A stretch of DNA of 64,000 nucleotides, taken from contig MCGO01000023.1 of assembly GCA_002104985.1 (NCBI GenBank), forward strand, positions 186,001 to 250,000, read 5' to 3'. This DNA comes from Rhizoclosmatium globosum (lineage: Eukaryota > Chytridiomycota > Chytridiomycetes > Chytridiales > Chytriomycetaceae). Below are positions 34,478 to 44,696 of the stretch, in pieces. The position numbers were made by a program, and so were the translations under genes. Position 1 is the first letter of the stretch, and each line of letters starts with the position of its first letter. Under the pieces are notes generated by a model. It was not told where the DNA came from. It saw only the letters and a list, made by a program, of their open reading frames with translations, and did no database searches.

Positions 34478-35474
34478 TTATTTACCTCCAAACATCCACC
34501 TCAATGCAGCTTCATTATCCCCCAATTCTTCAGCAGGAGCATTTAAAAAGTTTGATGCAAGTCTAACTGACATATTATCCGCATTCAATTCAGGCCACTT
34601 TGTTTCAATAACCGAAAGCACGCCCTTATACATCAATTCATGTCCCTTCCCCTTGAAATGAAGTCCATCCGAAAAGTACGTGTCCAACGATTTAGGATCG
34701 TAGTTTGGATCGAGGTATGTTTGATTCCCTCCAAACAACTCCCACGTATCCAAAACCGCAGCCCTATCACCTTCTATTTCATAAATCCGTTCAAACGCGT
34801 TCAAACAAGCCACTCGATACAGTTTCATAGATTCAAAGGTGTAATAGTCAAAGACCACAGGGGAACTGATTGGCGGAGGCGTAACCATCAGAATCCGGGC
34901 GTTTCGAGTAATCTGACAAATATTCTTGCTGATTTCATTCAAATAGTGTTGATACCGGTCAACCGACACATGTTGCGGCGACCTTCCTTTCAGTACGGAA
35001 TCGTTCGTCCCAATCATCAAAACAACAAGTTTCGTTCGATTCGTGGGGAATTCGTTCAAGAGGCGTGGAGTTGCGAGACTGAGCCAATATGAATTGTATC
35101 CTGAGAATCCGCGTGCTGAGACTGTCATTTTGCGGGAGTATCGGCGGGAAAGGTTGAGAGCCCAGCCTGTTGCATCCAGGCTTCCAAACTGTTGTTGGGA
35201 ATTCAGATTAAGATGCTCTCGGTATTGTAAAGAAGAAATAAATAACTTCAGTCAAGGAGTCTCCTAGAAGTAGTATTTGGTCGTATCCCCAATCATCAAC
35301 GTGAGGAGTGGTTTGCGAGGAAGTATGAGGTTCAGCATGGTTGTCCTTTTGAGAAGAGAATTGTTTCGCGGGACCAGGGGACTGGAGAAATGTGTATACA
35401 AGAAGAAGCGTCAAGGAAAGTAAGGAGCTGAGCTTCACAAGATTTGAGTGTCGTCCAAGCAGAAAACGGGTCAT
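34478..35474 (-). CDS. membrane-anchored GDSL/SGNH hydrolase, paralogue 9 (copy 2)
   Basis: It is the duplicate of 15033-16031, starting MTRFLLGRH at 35474, with the signal anchor, the intron after GDSLTE and blocks GYNSYW, GTND and DGLHF all kept. A handful of substitutions (for instance IRQI to ICQI, VAVLD to AAVLD) do not touch the catalytic residues. Confidence 0.88.
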
Positions 35475-35683
35475 AATATTAAAAGAGATTCAAAAGAGAA
35501 TTCCTCATTATATCCTCTAATATATCAGATGACTAAACTATTCTGCCGATTATTGCAGGGTGCACGCGAACAATGGATGTCAGCGTTCACATTGTGGATT
35601 GATAACATCCCAAAAGTACCTCGGGATAGGTCTGGGCCCTTCAGCGAAACAAGTGCAAATCATCCGCAATCTTAAGGGTCGGA

Positions 35684-37192
35684 ATGGAATCAACAATCGA
35701 GCTTCTACGCGAATATGGTAATGAGAGAGCCTGTGATCTATGTTCAGCGAAGTACTTACTCCTATGTACCAGCAACGTTAAGCTCACGCATTTTGGCCCT
35801 ATTACCAATCGAGAAACAATGTAAAGAGCAGGTTCGGTATTTTCATCCCTTCATTACGAAGTTAACGGTTTCAAGGTCAAAGAAATCAAACACATTGAAC
35901 AGGAACTAGAAAAACACAAGAAAGAGTTGGCGGAAGCAGTGAACCATCTGGAATCTGTTAAAGAAACTCAAACAGGAGCAACAAGCGTTTTTCGTCGCGG
36001 AAGCATCAAGGTAAGAAATAGAAACGCGGAATTCCAACTCAATACAAGTTCAACTCCCCCGCAGAAACAAGACGATGGCGCTGCAAAACTAATGGAAGCT
36101 CAATCTCGTGAACAATCCATCGTCCTCGCAATCACAAATCTCAAACAAAGACTGAAAACAAACACAAAATTCCATGAACGTCTCGTCCAAGAAACCGAAC
36201 CCTTAGCCGCCTTACGCAGTGACCTCGTCTCCCTCGTTGCAAAATACTTTTTCATGCACCCGTCTACGGAAGAATCCTATTTTTCCAAACAACTCGACCA
36301 CGCCATTGACGAGTTCTTTATCGCACACAAAGACAGTCACAACCTCAAAACCGCGGCCATAAACGTGCATCGAGGTGTGAAACTTCTGAAACAAGATAAA
36401 GGCGTGGTATCAGCGAATAAAGACGTGGACATCGTGGCTCTTGAGGATATCATCTTCAGCCTTCATTTCCTGCAACTTGCAAACACGTTTTGGCCTAATT
36501 TGAGGAGCATTGCGATGCCGGACTCCTTTGAGAAAATAAAAGGAAGTGGAAAGGGTGGAAGTCAACGCGATAATTGGGCAATGGCGAGCGAACGGCTGAA
36601 TATGTTGAAGGCGCATTTATCGGAGACGGCCGATTTTCTCAAGAAGGAACAGAAGACGAATATTGAAGTGCTCAATTCAGTGTTTATGAGAATCATGGAT
36701 GTGTCGGATAAACTCAAGCTCGTGCGCTTCAAAATGATGGAGGCGAAGCTCATGTCGCTTGTACCTGGGACGGAAAAAAGGACGGTGAAAGATTCACAGT
36801 GGAAGAGGATATTAGAGCCTGATATCAACTTTATGAAAAAGGTCGCTGTCTTGGATATTGTCGTCAAGGATGTTGAGGAGATTGGTCGAGCTGTTGGACA
36901 GATATACGTCAGTTCATTTAAATTTGAGGAGGAGTTTGCCAAGGAAGTTCCTGCACAACGGGAGGAAATGCAACGGTCTCCATCGTTTACGATTGTGATT
37001 GAGGCACCCTATGAGCCTCCATCGACTACAAACACTCCTAGAAATATGTCAAGACAGTTGTCTACTGACGACTTTCCCACTCCTCCGAGTTCTGCTCCGC
37101 CTGTTCCAAAGATTGATGCTTCCTTCAGAGTGGATTCCATGCCCCGTACAGCGCCAATCAAGTCAAACTCGTTGCCGAGGGATACACCATAA
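35684..37192 (+). CDS. coiled-coil protein of unknown function, copy 2
   Basis: Duplicate of 16245-17753 with the same start MESTIEL, the same splice sites and the same stop region. The in-frame intron-like stretch (36011-36064) is 54 nt here against 48 nt in copy 1, so its length differs by six bases without loss of frame. Few amino-acid changes are seen, mostly in the Pro/Ser-rich tail. Confidence 0.72.
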
Positions 37193-37270
37193 AACATGAG
37201 ATTAAAATGAGATCATATCGTGGCTTTTTTAATGTTCAAAACTGTGCTTTGTTTCTTTTCCCCTCCCTCA

Positions 37271-38028
37271 TTATTCCTGTTGTGAAATAAAGGTTAGAAC
37301 GGCGATTATCTACTTTGAAGCGACCCTCACCTCTTTCGTAATCAATACGAATATACCCATGACAGCCAACAAGACTACTTTCAACTGCGGGTAGTCATTC
37401 AAAATAATCGTCACCATTCCAATGTATGGCATGTACATTGAAACACGTCCCACCACTTCCTTATCCGACACCCACATTTGTCCTCTGTTGTATAGACCAC
37501 GGTCATCCACTGGATTGTTGTCACCTTTTGTCAAGAGGTATTGTTTGCCATCAGTGTTGCTTTATGAGTTGAAATTAATGAACAAATATAAGCACGCATT
37601 CGCACTTACTTGTCGTGTACTTCCAATACTCTGTGCACGATGGGAATGACTTTGCCGTCAATCTTGAATACGCAGATATCGCCCACTCGTACGGGGTTGC
37701 TGAACATTGAGAGAAGAAGCAAGTCTCCACGTTGGAAAGCAGGTTCCATAGATTCACTTTTTAATGGATAGGCTTTAATACTTTGCCCAGTGTGAAGGGT
37801 GAAAGGGGAAGAGACCTGAGGACAACGACAATTGGGCTTTCTGAGTTTGTGACGACAGCGAGGCCTTTCCACATTGCCAAAGCCGAGGAAACGACGAGGA
37901 AAAAGTTGAGGATTTGGTGCAGGATTTGCCGCCTTTGATTGAGTTCGATTGTGTTAGTGGGCTGTCCTGCGTGAGAGGAGGCCCGGTACTCACACGGACA
38001 TGTGCTTGAACGATCCAAAGATTTCCAT
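37271..38028 (-). CDS. SEC11: signal peptidase subunit SEC11, copy 2
   Basis: Duplicate of 17832-18589 with the same five exons and catalytic motifs SESMEP, IPIVHR and GDNNPVDD. The start codon at 38026-38028 lies only 25 bp from the end of the inserted TIR element at 38054, so its native upstream sequence is now 900 bp away. The coding sequence is intact; expression may have changed. Confidence 0.9.
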
Positions 38029-38044
38029 TTTTGGTTGCTTTGTT

Positions 38045-38936
38045 GGTTTTGGTTTGTCTGAATGAATCCAGGCTGCTTCTTCGCTTTTTTTCTAAGTCCT
38101 GACATTTTTTTGCGAATAGCAGTCTGAGAGCAAACCTCCAGTGGCAGCAACTCTTTCCCCTCGCTCTCCCGCACCACCGATCGCACACCCACCAAACTTG
38201 GACCAGAGCAAGAATGGTATGTTTTATTGACTTTCACCGCGGGGATTTTAAATCGACCGTCTGGATTTCGAGTAATCGGCCGCTGAAGTTTGATACCACT
38301 AAATCCTTCCACCACCGCCCTTCCTCGTATAATTCTGCTACCAATGCGTCAAGTATCGTATATACTAGTATTTAACAGGTCATTGCTATCTCACGCGTGG
38401 TTTTTTATGAGTGGTATGTGCGAGACACGTTGCGTAATGTATTCAGAGACTTAGCCAAGAGCCAAATAAAGTTCAAAGTTCAGATTCTATTCAAGCATTT
38501 ATTGGTGAGACTTCTGTAGTTAGATTGAAATGGCTTTTACTGAAGCCTGTACTGTTGCCGTACCCTACTTTGTCAAAACACTGTTGTAGGCAAATAGCAT
38601 TTCATAAACGAGAGACGCTTTAGTTAAGTACGAAAGTTGGACGCTCGATGATGGGGTGTAGCGCGGTGGTGGATGGATTTAATGGCGTCAAACTTCAGCG
38701 GCCGATTACTCGAAATCCAGACGGTCGATTTAAAATCCCCGCGGTGAAAGTCAATAAAACATACCATTCTTGCTCTGGTCCAAGTTTGGTGGGTGTGCGA
38801 TCGGTGGTGCGGGAGAGCGAGGGGAAAGAGTTGCTGCCCCTGGAGGTTTGCTCTCAGACTGCTATTCGCAAAAAAATGTCAGGACTTAGAAAAAAAGCGA
38901 AGAAGCAGTCTGGATTCATTCAGACAAGGTTTTGGT
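38045..38936. mobile_element. 874-bp non-autonomous TIR element (MULE-like) with 9-bp target duplication
   Basis: The element spans 38054-38927, starts TTGTCTGAATG and ends CATTCAGACAA. Its terminal inverted repeats are about 265 bp long (38054-38320 and 38660-38927) with only a few mismatches. The 9-bp sequence GGTTTTGGT flanks it on both sides (38045-38053 and 38928-38936), and copy 1 of the duplication has the empty site near 18605. Long TIRs and a 9-bp duplication fit Mutator-like elements. Both TIRs contain the same open frame of about 85 codons (KLQRPITRNPDGRFKIP...), reading outward. No transposase is encoded. Confidence 0.88.
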
Positions 38937-39280
38937 TGGTTGGGTTCGTTGGTTGGGTTGGGTGGGTTTGGTTTGGGGAAAGTTCCAACTCACCACAACT
39001 TCAGTGAGTAGAATCAAAAGAAAGTGTATTAATTGGGCTTTATTAGCCTATGCATTCAGTATTTATTCGTAATGAAAGCACTCGTGTAAACGAACTAGGT
39101 CTAAGCGAAAACTCCCATAAAATGCACGATGAAAGGCCGATAATTGTAGGAAAGGAAGAGACGTTGACAGAATTAGCCAAATCATTTTTGAGAGTTCTCT
39201 TTTCCGTTTCCAACTAACTACCAATCTTCTTTCTTTTTTTCTCCAACCTTCTTTTGTCCTTGAATCCAACCAACCAAACA

Positions 39281-41843
39281 ATGTCCCCCGCCATCGAAAA
39301 GAAGAGCAAGAAGAAATCCAAGGACGAAACTGAAGTTGCTGACGTCGCTGCCGAATCGCCAGCAAAAGAAAAGAAACAAAAGAAGAAAAACAAGGACGAT
39401 CAAGTTGAAGTTGATGAATCCGAAACTCCAAAAAAGAAATCAAAGAAACGAAAGGCAGAAACCGAGGACGAAGAACCTCAAAACGATGACGAAGTGAAGC
39501 CAAAGAAGGAAAAGAAGGCTAAAGCAAAGACGACGGAATCGGATGATGAAAAGGAGGCCAAGAAGAAGAAGAGAAAGGTGGACGAAATTAAGGAGGAAAC
39601 TACCGAGAGAAGTGACGAAGTTGCAGAGGAGGATATGCAAGGGGACGAGAATGGTGATGAAGAAGCTGGTGAAGAACAGAAGGAGGAAGTCCCAAAAGAA
39701 CTGCAACTCTCCTCCTACGATCTCAGTAAATCCACTGTCGACGCTCTCATCAATTCAAACCGCCCCGCATTATTCCCCATCCAAGCCGCCTGTTTCCAAA
39801 AAGTTATGGCCGGAAAAGATTTACTCGGACGCGCTCGAACTGGAACTGGAAAGACTCTCGCATTCACTCTCCCTGTCGTTGAGACTCTCAAAAAGGAGAT
39901 TGCAAAGAATCGGGCTGAATTCACGAAACGCGGGCGTCCTCCTTTTGCTCTGATCATGGCTCCAACACGTGAACTTGCCAACCAAGTCTTTAGAGAGTTT
40001 GAAACTATTGCGGCGGGAGAGTTGCAGATGGTGTGTGTTTATGGTGGTTCTCCTTATGAAGTTCAAAGTAAGCTGTGCTTGTATTTTTTGTTTTGGAGTC
40101 AAATATTAACAGTTTTCTGATCAGATCGTGCATTCATGAATGGAGTTGATGTGGTTGTTGGTACGCCAGGTCGTTTGATGGATCACGTCGACCGTGGAAC
40201 TTTGAAACTTCATAACCTTAAGGTAATTACCATCGACTGGCACCCAAACATAAGCTTAACGTTTCCTTCATACAGTTCGTTGTACTTGATGAGTGTGACC
40301 AAATGTTAGACATCGGTAGGTGTCCTTCAGCTCCTCTATTGCAATTTCAATCTAAATACACTTAAATAGGGTTCGCGGAAAACATGGAAAAGATCTTGCA
40401 AGACGTTGCAACACAAAAAGAGGCTCAAGGGACAGCAAAGTCGCGTCCACTTCAAACCTTGCTCTTTTCTGCTACTTTACCATCCTGGATTGACGGGGTA
40501 CTTAAAAAGTACATGAAGGAGGATCGTGAAACCGTCGATCTCGTTGGATCCCAGAAGTTGAAGACGAGTGAGAAAGTCACCCATTTGTGTATCCCCTCAA
40601 AGTGGCAGAACCGTGCCGACATTTTGGGGGATATTGTTGCAGTTTATGGTCGCGGCGGAAGCTCTCGTACAATCGTTTTTGTCGAGACTAAAAATGAAGC
40701 GAATGAACTTGGACTGAATGAAAAGTTGGCGGCATTTGGAACGCAAGTTCTTCACGGAGATGTTCAGCAAAAGACCAGAGAGACTGCTATTCAAGGATTT
40801 AGAGACGGAAAGTTCAGATGTCTTGTGACTAGTAAGTTCAATAATTGAACGCCCATCTTTAATAACTCTATCAAACAGCCAACGTGTGTGCTCGTGGTGT
40901 CGATATCCCTGAAGTCGATTTAGTCATCAACTGTGAGCCTCCAGGCGACGTTGAAACATATGTGCACAGATCTGGACGAACTGGACGAGCTGGAAAGTCT
41001 GGAGTCTGTGTGACATTCTACAAGCAACAACAAGAATACCTCCTTCAAAACATTACCCGCAAAGCCGGAGTTCAGTTCAAAAAAGCTGGAGCCCCACAAC
41101 CAAAAGATATCATCAAATCCCGGTCCCTCGACTCCTTGGAAAACCTCCGAGCCGTACACCCTGGTGCCTTGGCATACTTCAGTGACGCTGCGGAATCCAT
41201 TCTCGCACACTACAAAAACGATCCAATCACTGCTCTCTCCGCAGCCCTCGCGGTCATCTGCAACACCACAAAACCCCTCCCCCCACGCTCCTTACTTTCC
41301 GCAACCGAAGGCTTCTTAACAGTCTTATTCCAATGCAACCAAAAAATCCGAAACGTCGGGTTTGTCAAATCAATCGTCCAACGCAGTCACCCTGGAATTG
41401 GGTGGGAAGATGCGCTCGGATGGAGACTTACGAAGGATGAGACGGGTGTTGTGTGTGATGTTAAAGCGGATAAGATTGAAGAGCTGGAGGGTGGACACTT
41501 TAAACTTGGAGGTGTTGTTTGGAATGGAAAGGGGGTTGAGATTTCGTTGCCTACTGAGGTGCCTGAGATGATGGAGAGTAGTAATTCTGGAGGTGGGTTC
41601 CAGTCTGGAGGTCGTGGAGGATTTGGAGGACGAGGAGGTAGTTATGGAGGTCGTGGTGGAAGTTCTGGAGGTTATGGGGGTAGAGGAGGTAGTTCCGGTG
41701 GAAGCTACAGTTCAAGAGGAGGTAGTTCTGGTGGTTCGAGGGGAGGTTTTGGATCTCGAGGAGGTGCTAGTTCAGGTGGATTTGGTGGAAGAGGTGGGTC
41801 GCGTGGTGGAGGTTTCGGATCAAGGGGTCGAGGTGCTCATTAA
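39281..41843 (+). CDS. nucleolar DDX21/DDX50-type DEAD-box RNA helicase, copy 2
   Basis: Duplicate of 18956-21514 with the same five exons; the start [10 protein letters not shown] is at 39281. Motifs [20 protein letters not shown] and [10 protein letters not shown] are kept, as are the GUCT-like domain and RGG tail. The acidic/basic N-terminal part differs at several residues, whereas exons 4 and 5 (40370-40831 and 40879-41843) encode exactly the same protein as copy 1. Confidence 0.92.
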
Positions 41844-42084
41844 CTGAATATAAAATAAAGTGACTTAATTTCTCCCAGAATGTCGTAATTCGATTATACA
41901 TGAGAGTAGGGTTGCAGTAAAGAACCCACATTTGGTATTAAAAAAAAAATATTGACTCATTAAAAGTCTGGCTCAAACATCGCTGGCTCAAGATACTTGT
42001 CTTGTAAGTTGTGTGCTGGGTTTCATTGACAGGAATGCCTCTGTGAATTCAGAGGTTTTAGAACAAGGGAAACTCTGCGGTTAT

Positions 42085-42174
42085 TATTTAACTCAAAATA
42101 AAGTGATTTGAAATGAGGGCTCGGTACTACGGCGTTTCGAACGAACGGCAATATCGCCACTCGATTTTCAGATT
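42085..42174 (+). repeat. 90-bp direct repeat R, right copy
   Basis: TATTTAACTCAAAATAAAGT... to ...TTTTCAGATT, the same length as the left copy at 31731-31820. It abuts the right end of duplicated segment copy 2. Without the copia element next to it, it would sit just upstream of the gene at 48639. Confidence 0.9.
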
Positions 42175-42175
42175 G

Positions 42176-42318
42176 TGATAGAGAGGCAAGGGATCGGTGG
42201 CAGGCGCTTAGTACTGGATCGCTGTGTTCGGGTGAACGATAGAGTTTTGTGGGAGAATTATTATTTATTAAACGAGGCGCTTTGGAGCTTGCTCCGCTTG
42301 CTCCGTTCCATTCCAACA
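42176..42318 (-). repeat. copia 3' LTR
   Basis: It begins TGATAGAG and ends CCAACA on the plus strand (TG...CA ends). Relative to the coding direction this is the 3' LTR, preceded by the polypurine tract GAGGGGAAG. Confidence 0.93.
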
Positions 42319-42482
42319 CTTCCCCTCAAGCGAACAAAGTAGCTAACAAAAACTAATGAGAGAACGAACAGCGATCACAAATTGACTGAGGGTTAGGGTC
42401 CGAGGTCTTCTTCCCCTTGATCGAGTGAGTGTTGGCTTCCAGATACTGATACTCCGACACACGTGTGTGAGATTCCTACTCA
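42319..42482 (-). other. copia 3' untranslated region with polypurine tract
   Basis: Non-coding stretch between the reverse transcriptase/RNase H stop and the 3' LTR. The purine run GAGGGGAAG (42319-42327, minus strand) is the expected plus-strand primer site. Confidence 0.7.
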
Positions 42483-44432
42483 CTAAAACCCTCTTCCCTC
42501 GGCCAACGGCTGGTTGCCGCGAGCGGAGGATGAAGGGAAACCTTGCATAGGCCGTATGTGTCTGGCAGCAGAGCAGTCTGGGCAGTAGTCTGGTACGAGT
42601 AGACTAGTAGCGACGAGTAGCACTTTTCTTGATGCCATTCCGAGTTTGTCGCGTAGTTTCCTGAACTGGTCACGTCCGAGAGCTTTGGTAAGTAAGTCGG
42701 CTGGTTGTTCGGCAGTACGAATGTATTCGACATGAACTTGCTTATTGTTTACCAATTCGCGAATGTAGTGGTAGCGTAGGTCTATGTGCTTTGAACGATG
42801 GGAGAATACGTCGTTGTTGACTTGATGGATGGTAGACTGGTTATCCTCATAGACGGTCAACGGGGTGTTCAATGGTATGTCTAGAGCCTTGTACAGTTGC
42901 ACGTATGACTGAAGTTCGCGTCCAAGTTCCGAGATGGACATGTATTCAGCTTCCGTTGATGATAGAGGTACGGTAGGTGTCTTCGACGATTTCCATGAGA
43001 TAGCGCCGTCGGCAAGCATTACAAGATATCCCAGTTGAGATTTCGCACCGTAGTGTACGTTGTAAGCAGCATCCGCGTAGCCGATGGGTGATTTGTTTCC
43101 GTCGCGTTTATATAAGATTCCGTGGTCTAATGTTTCGTGTAAGTAACGATAAATACGCATTACATGTTCCCAGTGTTCCAGTGTCGGTTTGCTGGAGAAT
43201 GCGCTGAGGTAAGATACAGCAGTAGATATATCGGGTCTCGTGTTAATTGCAGCGTAGTTCAAGCATCCTATGGCTTCGAGATATAGGGAAGGGTCGTCAA
43301 AAAGTTCGGAGTTTTCAGTGGCTGGGAGGGGTTTGAAGGATGTGGGAATGGGGATGGAAATGGGGTAGTGGGAATAGTGCTTGGAAAATCGTTGGAGGAT
43401 TTCGCTGACGTATTTTGATTGGTGGATGAATATTCCCGACTCCATGTGTTCGATCTGAATTCCGATACAGAAGGAGATTTTCCCAAGGTCCCTTATTTTG
43501 AATGCTTCCGCGACATCTTCAACTGCCCTGTCGATGAGTTCCTGGTCACCGAAAAAGCATAGGTCGTCGACGTATACGGATACGTAGCAGTGCTTCCCCT
43601 GAACTGTCTTGTACAGTACACACGGGTCTGCGCGAGATTGACGATATCCTTTCTGTTCAAGGTGAGTTACTAGTTTCCTGTTCCATAGTCGTCCACTCTG
43701 ACGTAGTCCATATAACGACTTTAGGAGTTTGCAGACGCGTCCTGTTCCGTCGTCGTGTCCCGGTGGCTGTCGCATATAGACGTCCTGGTCTATCTCCGCA
43801 TACAAGTACGCTGAGCTGACGTCGACCATCCTGGTGCTCCAGCCGTTGAGTGCAGTCATCGCCAATAACCATCTGAAGGTTGCTGCTCGCATTACTGGGG
43901 AGTGGGTTTCACCAACGTCGATTCCGGGTCTCTGTGAGTAACCCCTTGCAACCAATCGTGCTTTGAAGCGTTCGACTGATCCATCTTCGTTTAGCTTCAC
44001 CTTGTAGACCCATTTGGATCCAACTAGGTTCACTCCATCAGGTGCGTTGACGAGCTTCCATGTCTTATTGTTTTCGAGCGATGCTAACTCGGCTTTCTCA
44101 GCTGCGATCCATTCTTCTTGGTACTGACTCCTCATTGCTGCGGAGCGAGTTGCAGGAGATTCGGGATTGTTGGCGTTGACGGTAAAGACAGGTGCGTCGT
44201 GGAGGTAGTCTTCAATAGCGGCTGACATCCACATTTCTCCAAACTCAGATATCGCGTCCTCCGAGAACGGTTCATCGGAATCCAAGTTCAAGTACGTCGT
44301 TGCGAGTAGATTGCGTTGAGTTCGGAGTCTGGCGGAAGATCTTACGCCTGTGGGTGGAGGTTGAGGAGGTGGGCGAGTGGTTGCGCCGGGTCGCGTTGGC
44401 AACGCTGAGGTTTGTTTCTTCGAATTTTTCAT
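42483..44432 (-). CDS. copia reverse transcriptase and RNase H
   Basis: The frame of 649 codons starts MKNSKKQTS. It has the copia RVT_2 features: WKLVNAPDGVNLVGSKWVYK, FKARLVARGYSQ, DVSSAYLYAEI and the catalytic YVDD in SVYVDDLCFF. The C-terminal RNase H part has AYNVHYGAKSQLG and the catalytic acidic residues in STEAEYMS and VYEDNQSTI. It copies the element's RNA into DNA. It is separated from the integrase frame by a 264-bp stretch with stops, unusual for copia pol, which is normally one frame. Confidence 0.92.
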   Translation of the reverse strand: MKNSKKQTSALPTRPGATTRPPPQPPPTGVRSSARLRTQRNLLATTYLNLDSDEPFSEDAISEFGEMWMSAAIEDYLHDAPVFTVNANNPESPATRSAAMRSQYQEEWIAAEKAELASLENNKTWKLVNAPDGVNLVGSKWVYKVKLNEDGSVERFKARLVARGYSQRPGIDVGETHSPVMRAATFRWLLAMTALNGWSTRMVDVSSAYLYAEIDQDVYMRQPPGHDDGTGRVCKLLKSLYGLRQSGRLWNRKLVTHLEQKGYRQSRADPCVLYKTVQGKHCYVSVYVDDLCFFGDQELIDRAVEDVAEAFKIRDLGKISFCIGIQIEHMESGIFIHQSKYVSEILQRFSKHYSHYPISIPIPTSFKPLPATENSELFDDPSLYLEAIGCLNYAAINTRPDISTAVSYLSAFSSKPTLEHWEHVMRIYRYLHETLDHGILYKRDGNKSPIGYADAAYNVHYGAKSQLGYLVMLADGAISWKSSKTPTVPLSSTEAEYMSISELGRELQSYVQLYKALDIPLNTPLTVYEDNQSTIHQVNNDVFSHRSKHIDLRYHYIRELVNNKQVHVEYIRTAEQPADLLTKALGRDQFRKLRDKLGMASRKVLLVATSLLVPDYCPDCSAARHIRPMQGFPSSSARGNQPLAEGRGF

Positions 44433-44696
44433 TCGATTGGTTATCTTACTGGTGCAGGGTTTAGGTGATTAGTGTATCGGTTGTTCGATGAGTTGGATGT
44501 TTGGGTTGGGAGTTTGGGTTTCCGTTGGACGGTATATATGTTGGGATAAGCCGCGTTAGCGGGGTTGTTATAGGATTGGGGTTGGAAGGCCTTCGCTCGC
44601 TACGGTATGGTACCGGTAGTCGTTGTGGTATGGTACCAGTTGTTGTGTTTTGTTGTTCGTTAACTTCCCCTCAAACAGAGCCTTCTCTCGGTCAAA
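44433..44696 (-). other. 264-bp spacer splitting copia pol, with PPT-like and acceptor-like motifs
   Basis: On the minus strand this stretch carries TTTGAGGGGAAGTTAAC, sharing GAGGGGAAG with the terminal polypurine tract, a TATATAC motif, and near its end CTAATCACC followed by a pyrimidine-rich CCTGCACCAG that would serve as branch site and splice acceptor. From that acceptor the frame is open into the reverse transcriptase. See the finding on split pol. Confidence 0.5.

Larger units (their letters stand above)
31821..42084 (+). repeat. segmental duplication, copy 2 (10.26 kb), bounded by the 90-bp repeats
   Basis: Same content and orientation as 12402-21748. The left end starts inside the GDSL coding region, the right end at GCGGTTAT matches the end of copy 1. 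Both ends touch a copy of the 90-bp repeat R. It contains an extra 874-bp TIR element with its 9-bp duplication. All five complete genes inside are open, so this copy could double the dose of SEC11, the helicase and the kinase. Confidence 0.93.

Noticed and set aside
31729..42175. The 90-bp repeats as LTRs of one large element
   Set aside because: They lack TG...CA ends, a primer site or polypurine tract, and the sequence between them is ordinary host genes.
42395..42402. Telomere-like GGGTTAGGGT in the copia 3' region
   Set aside because: Less than two units; chance occurrence inside the element.
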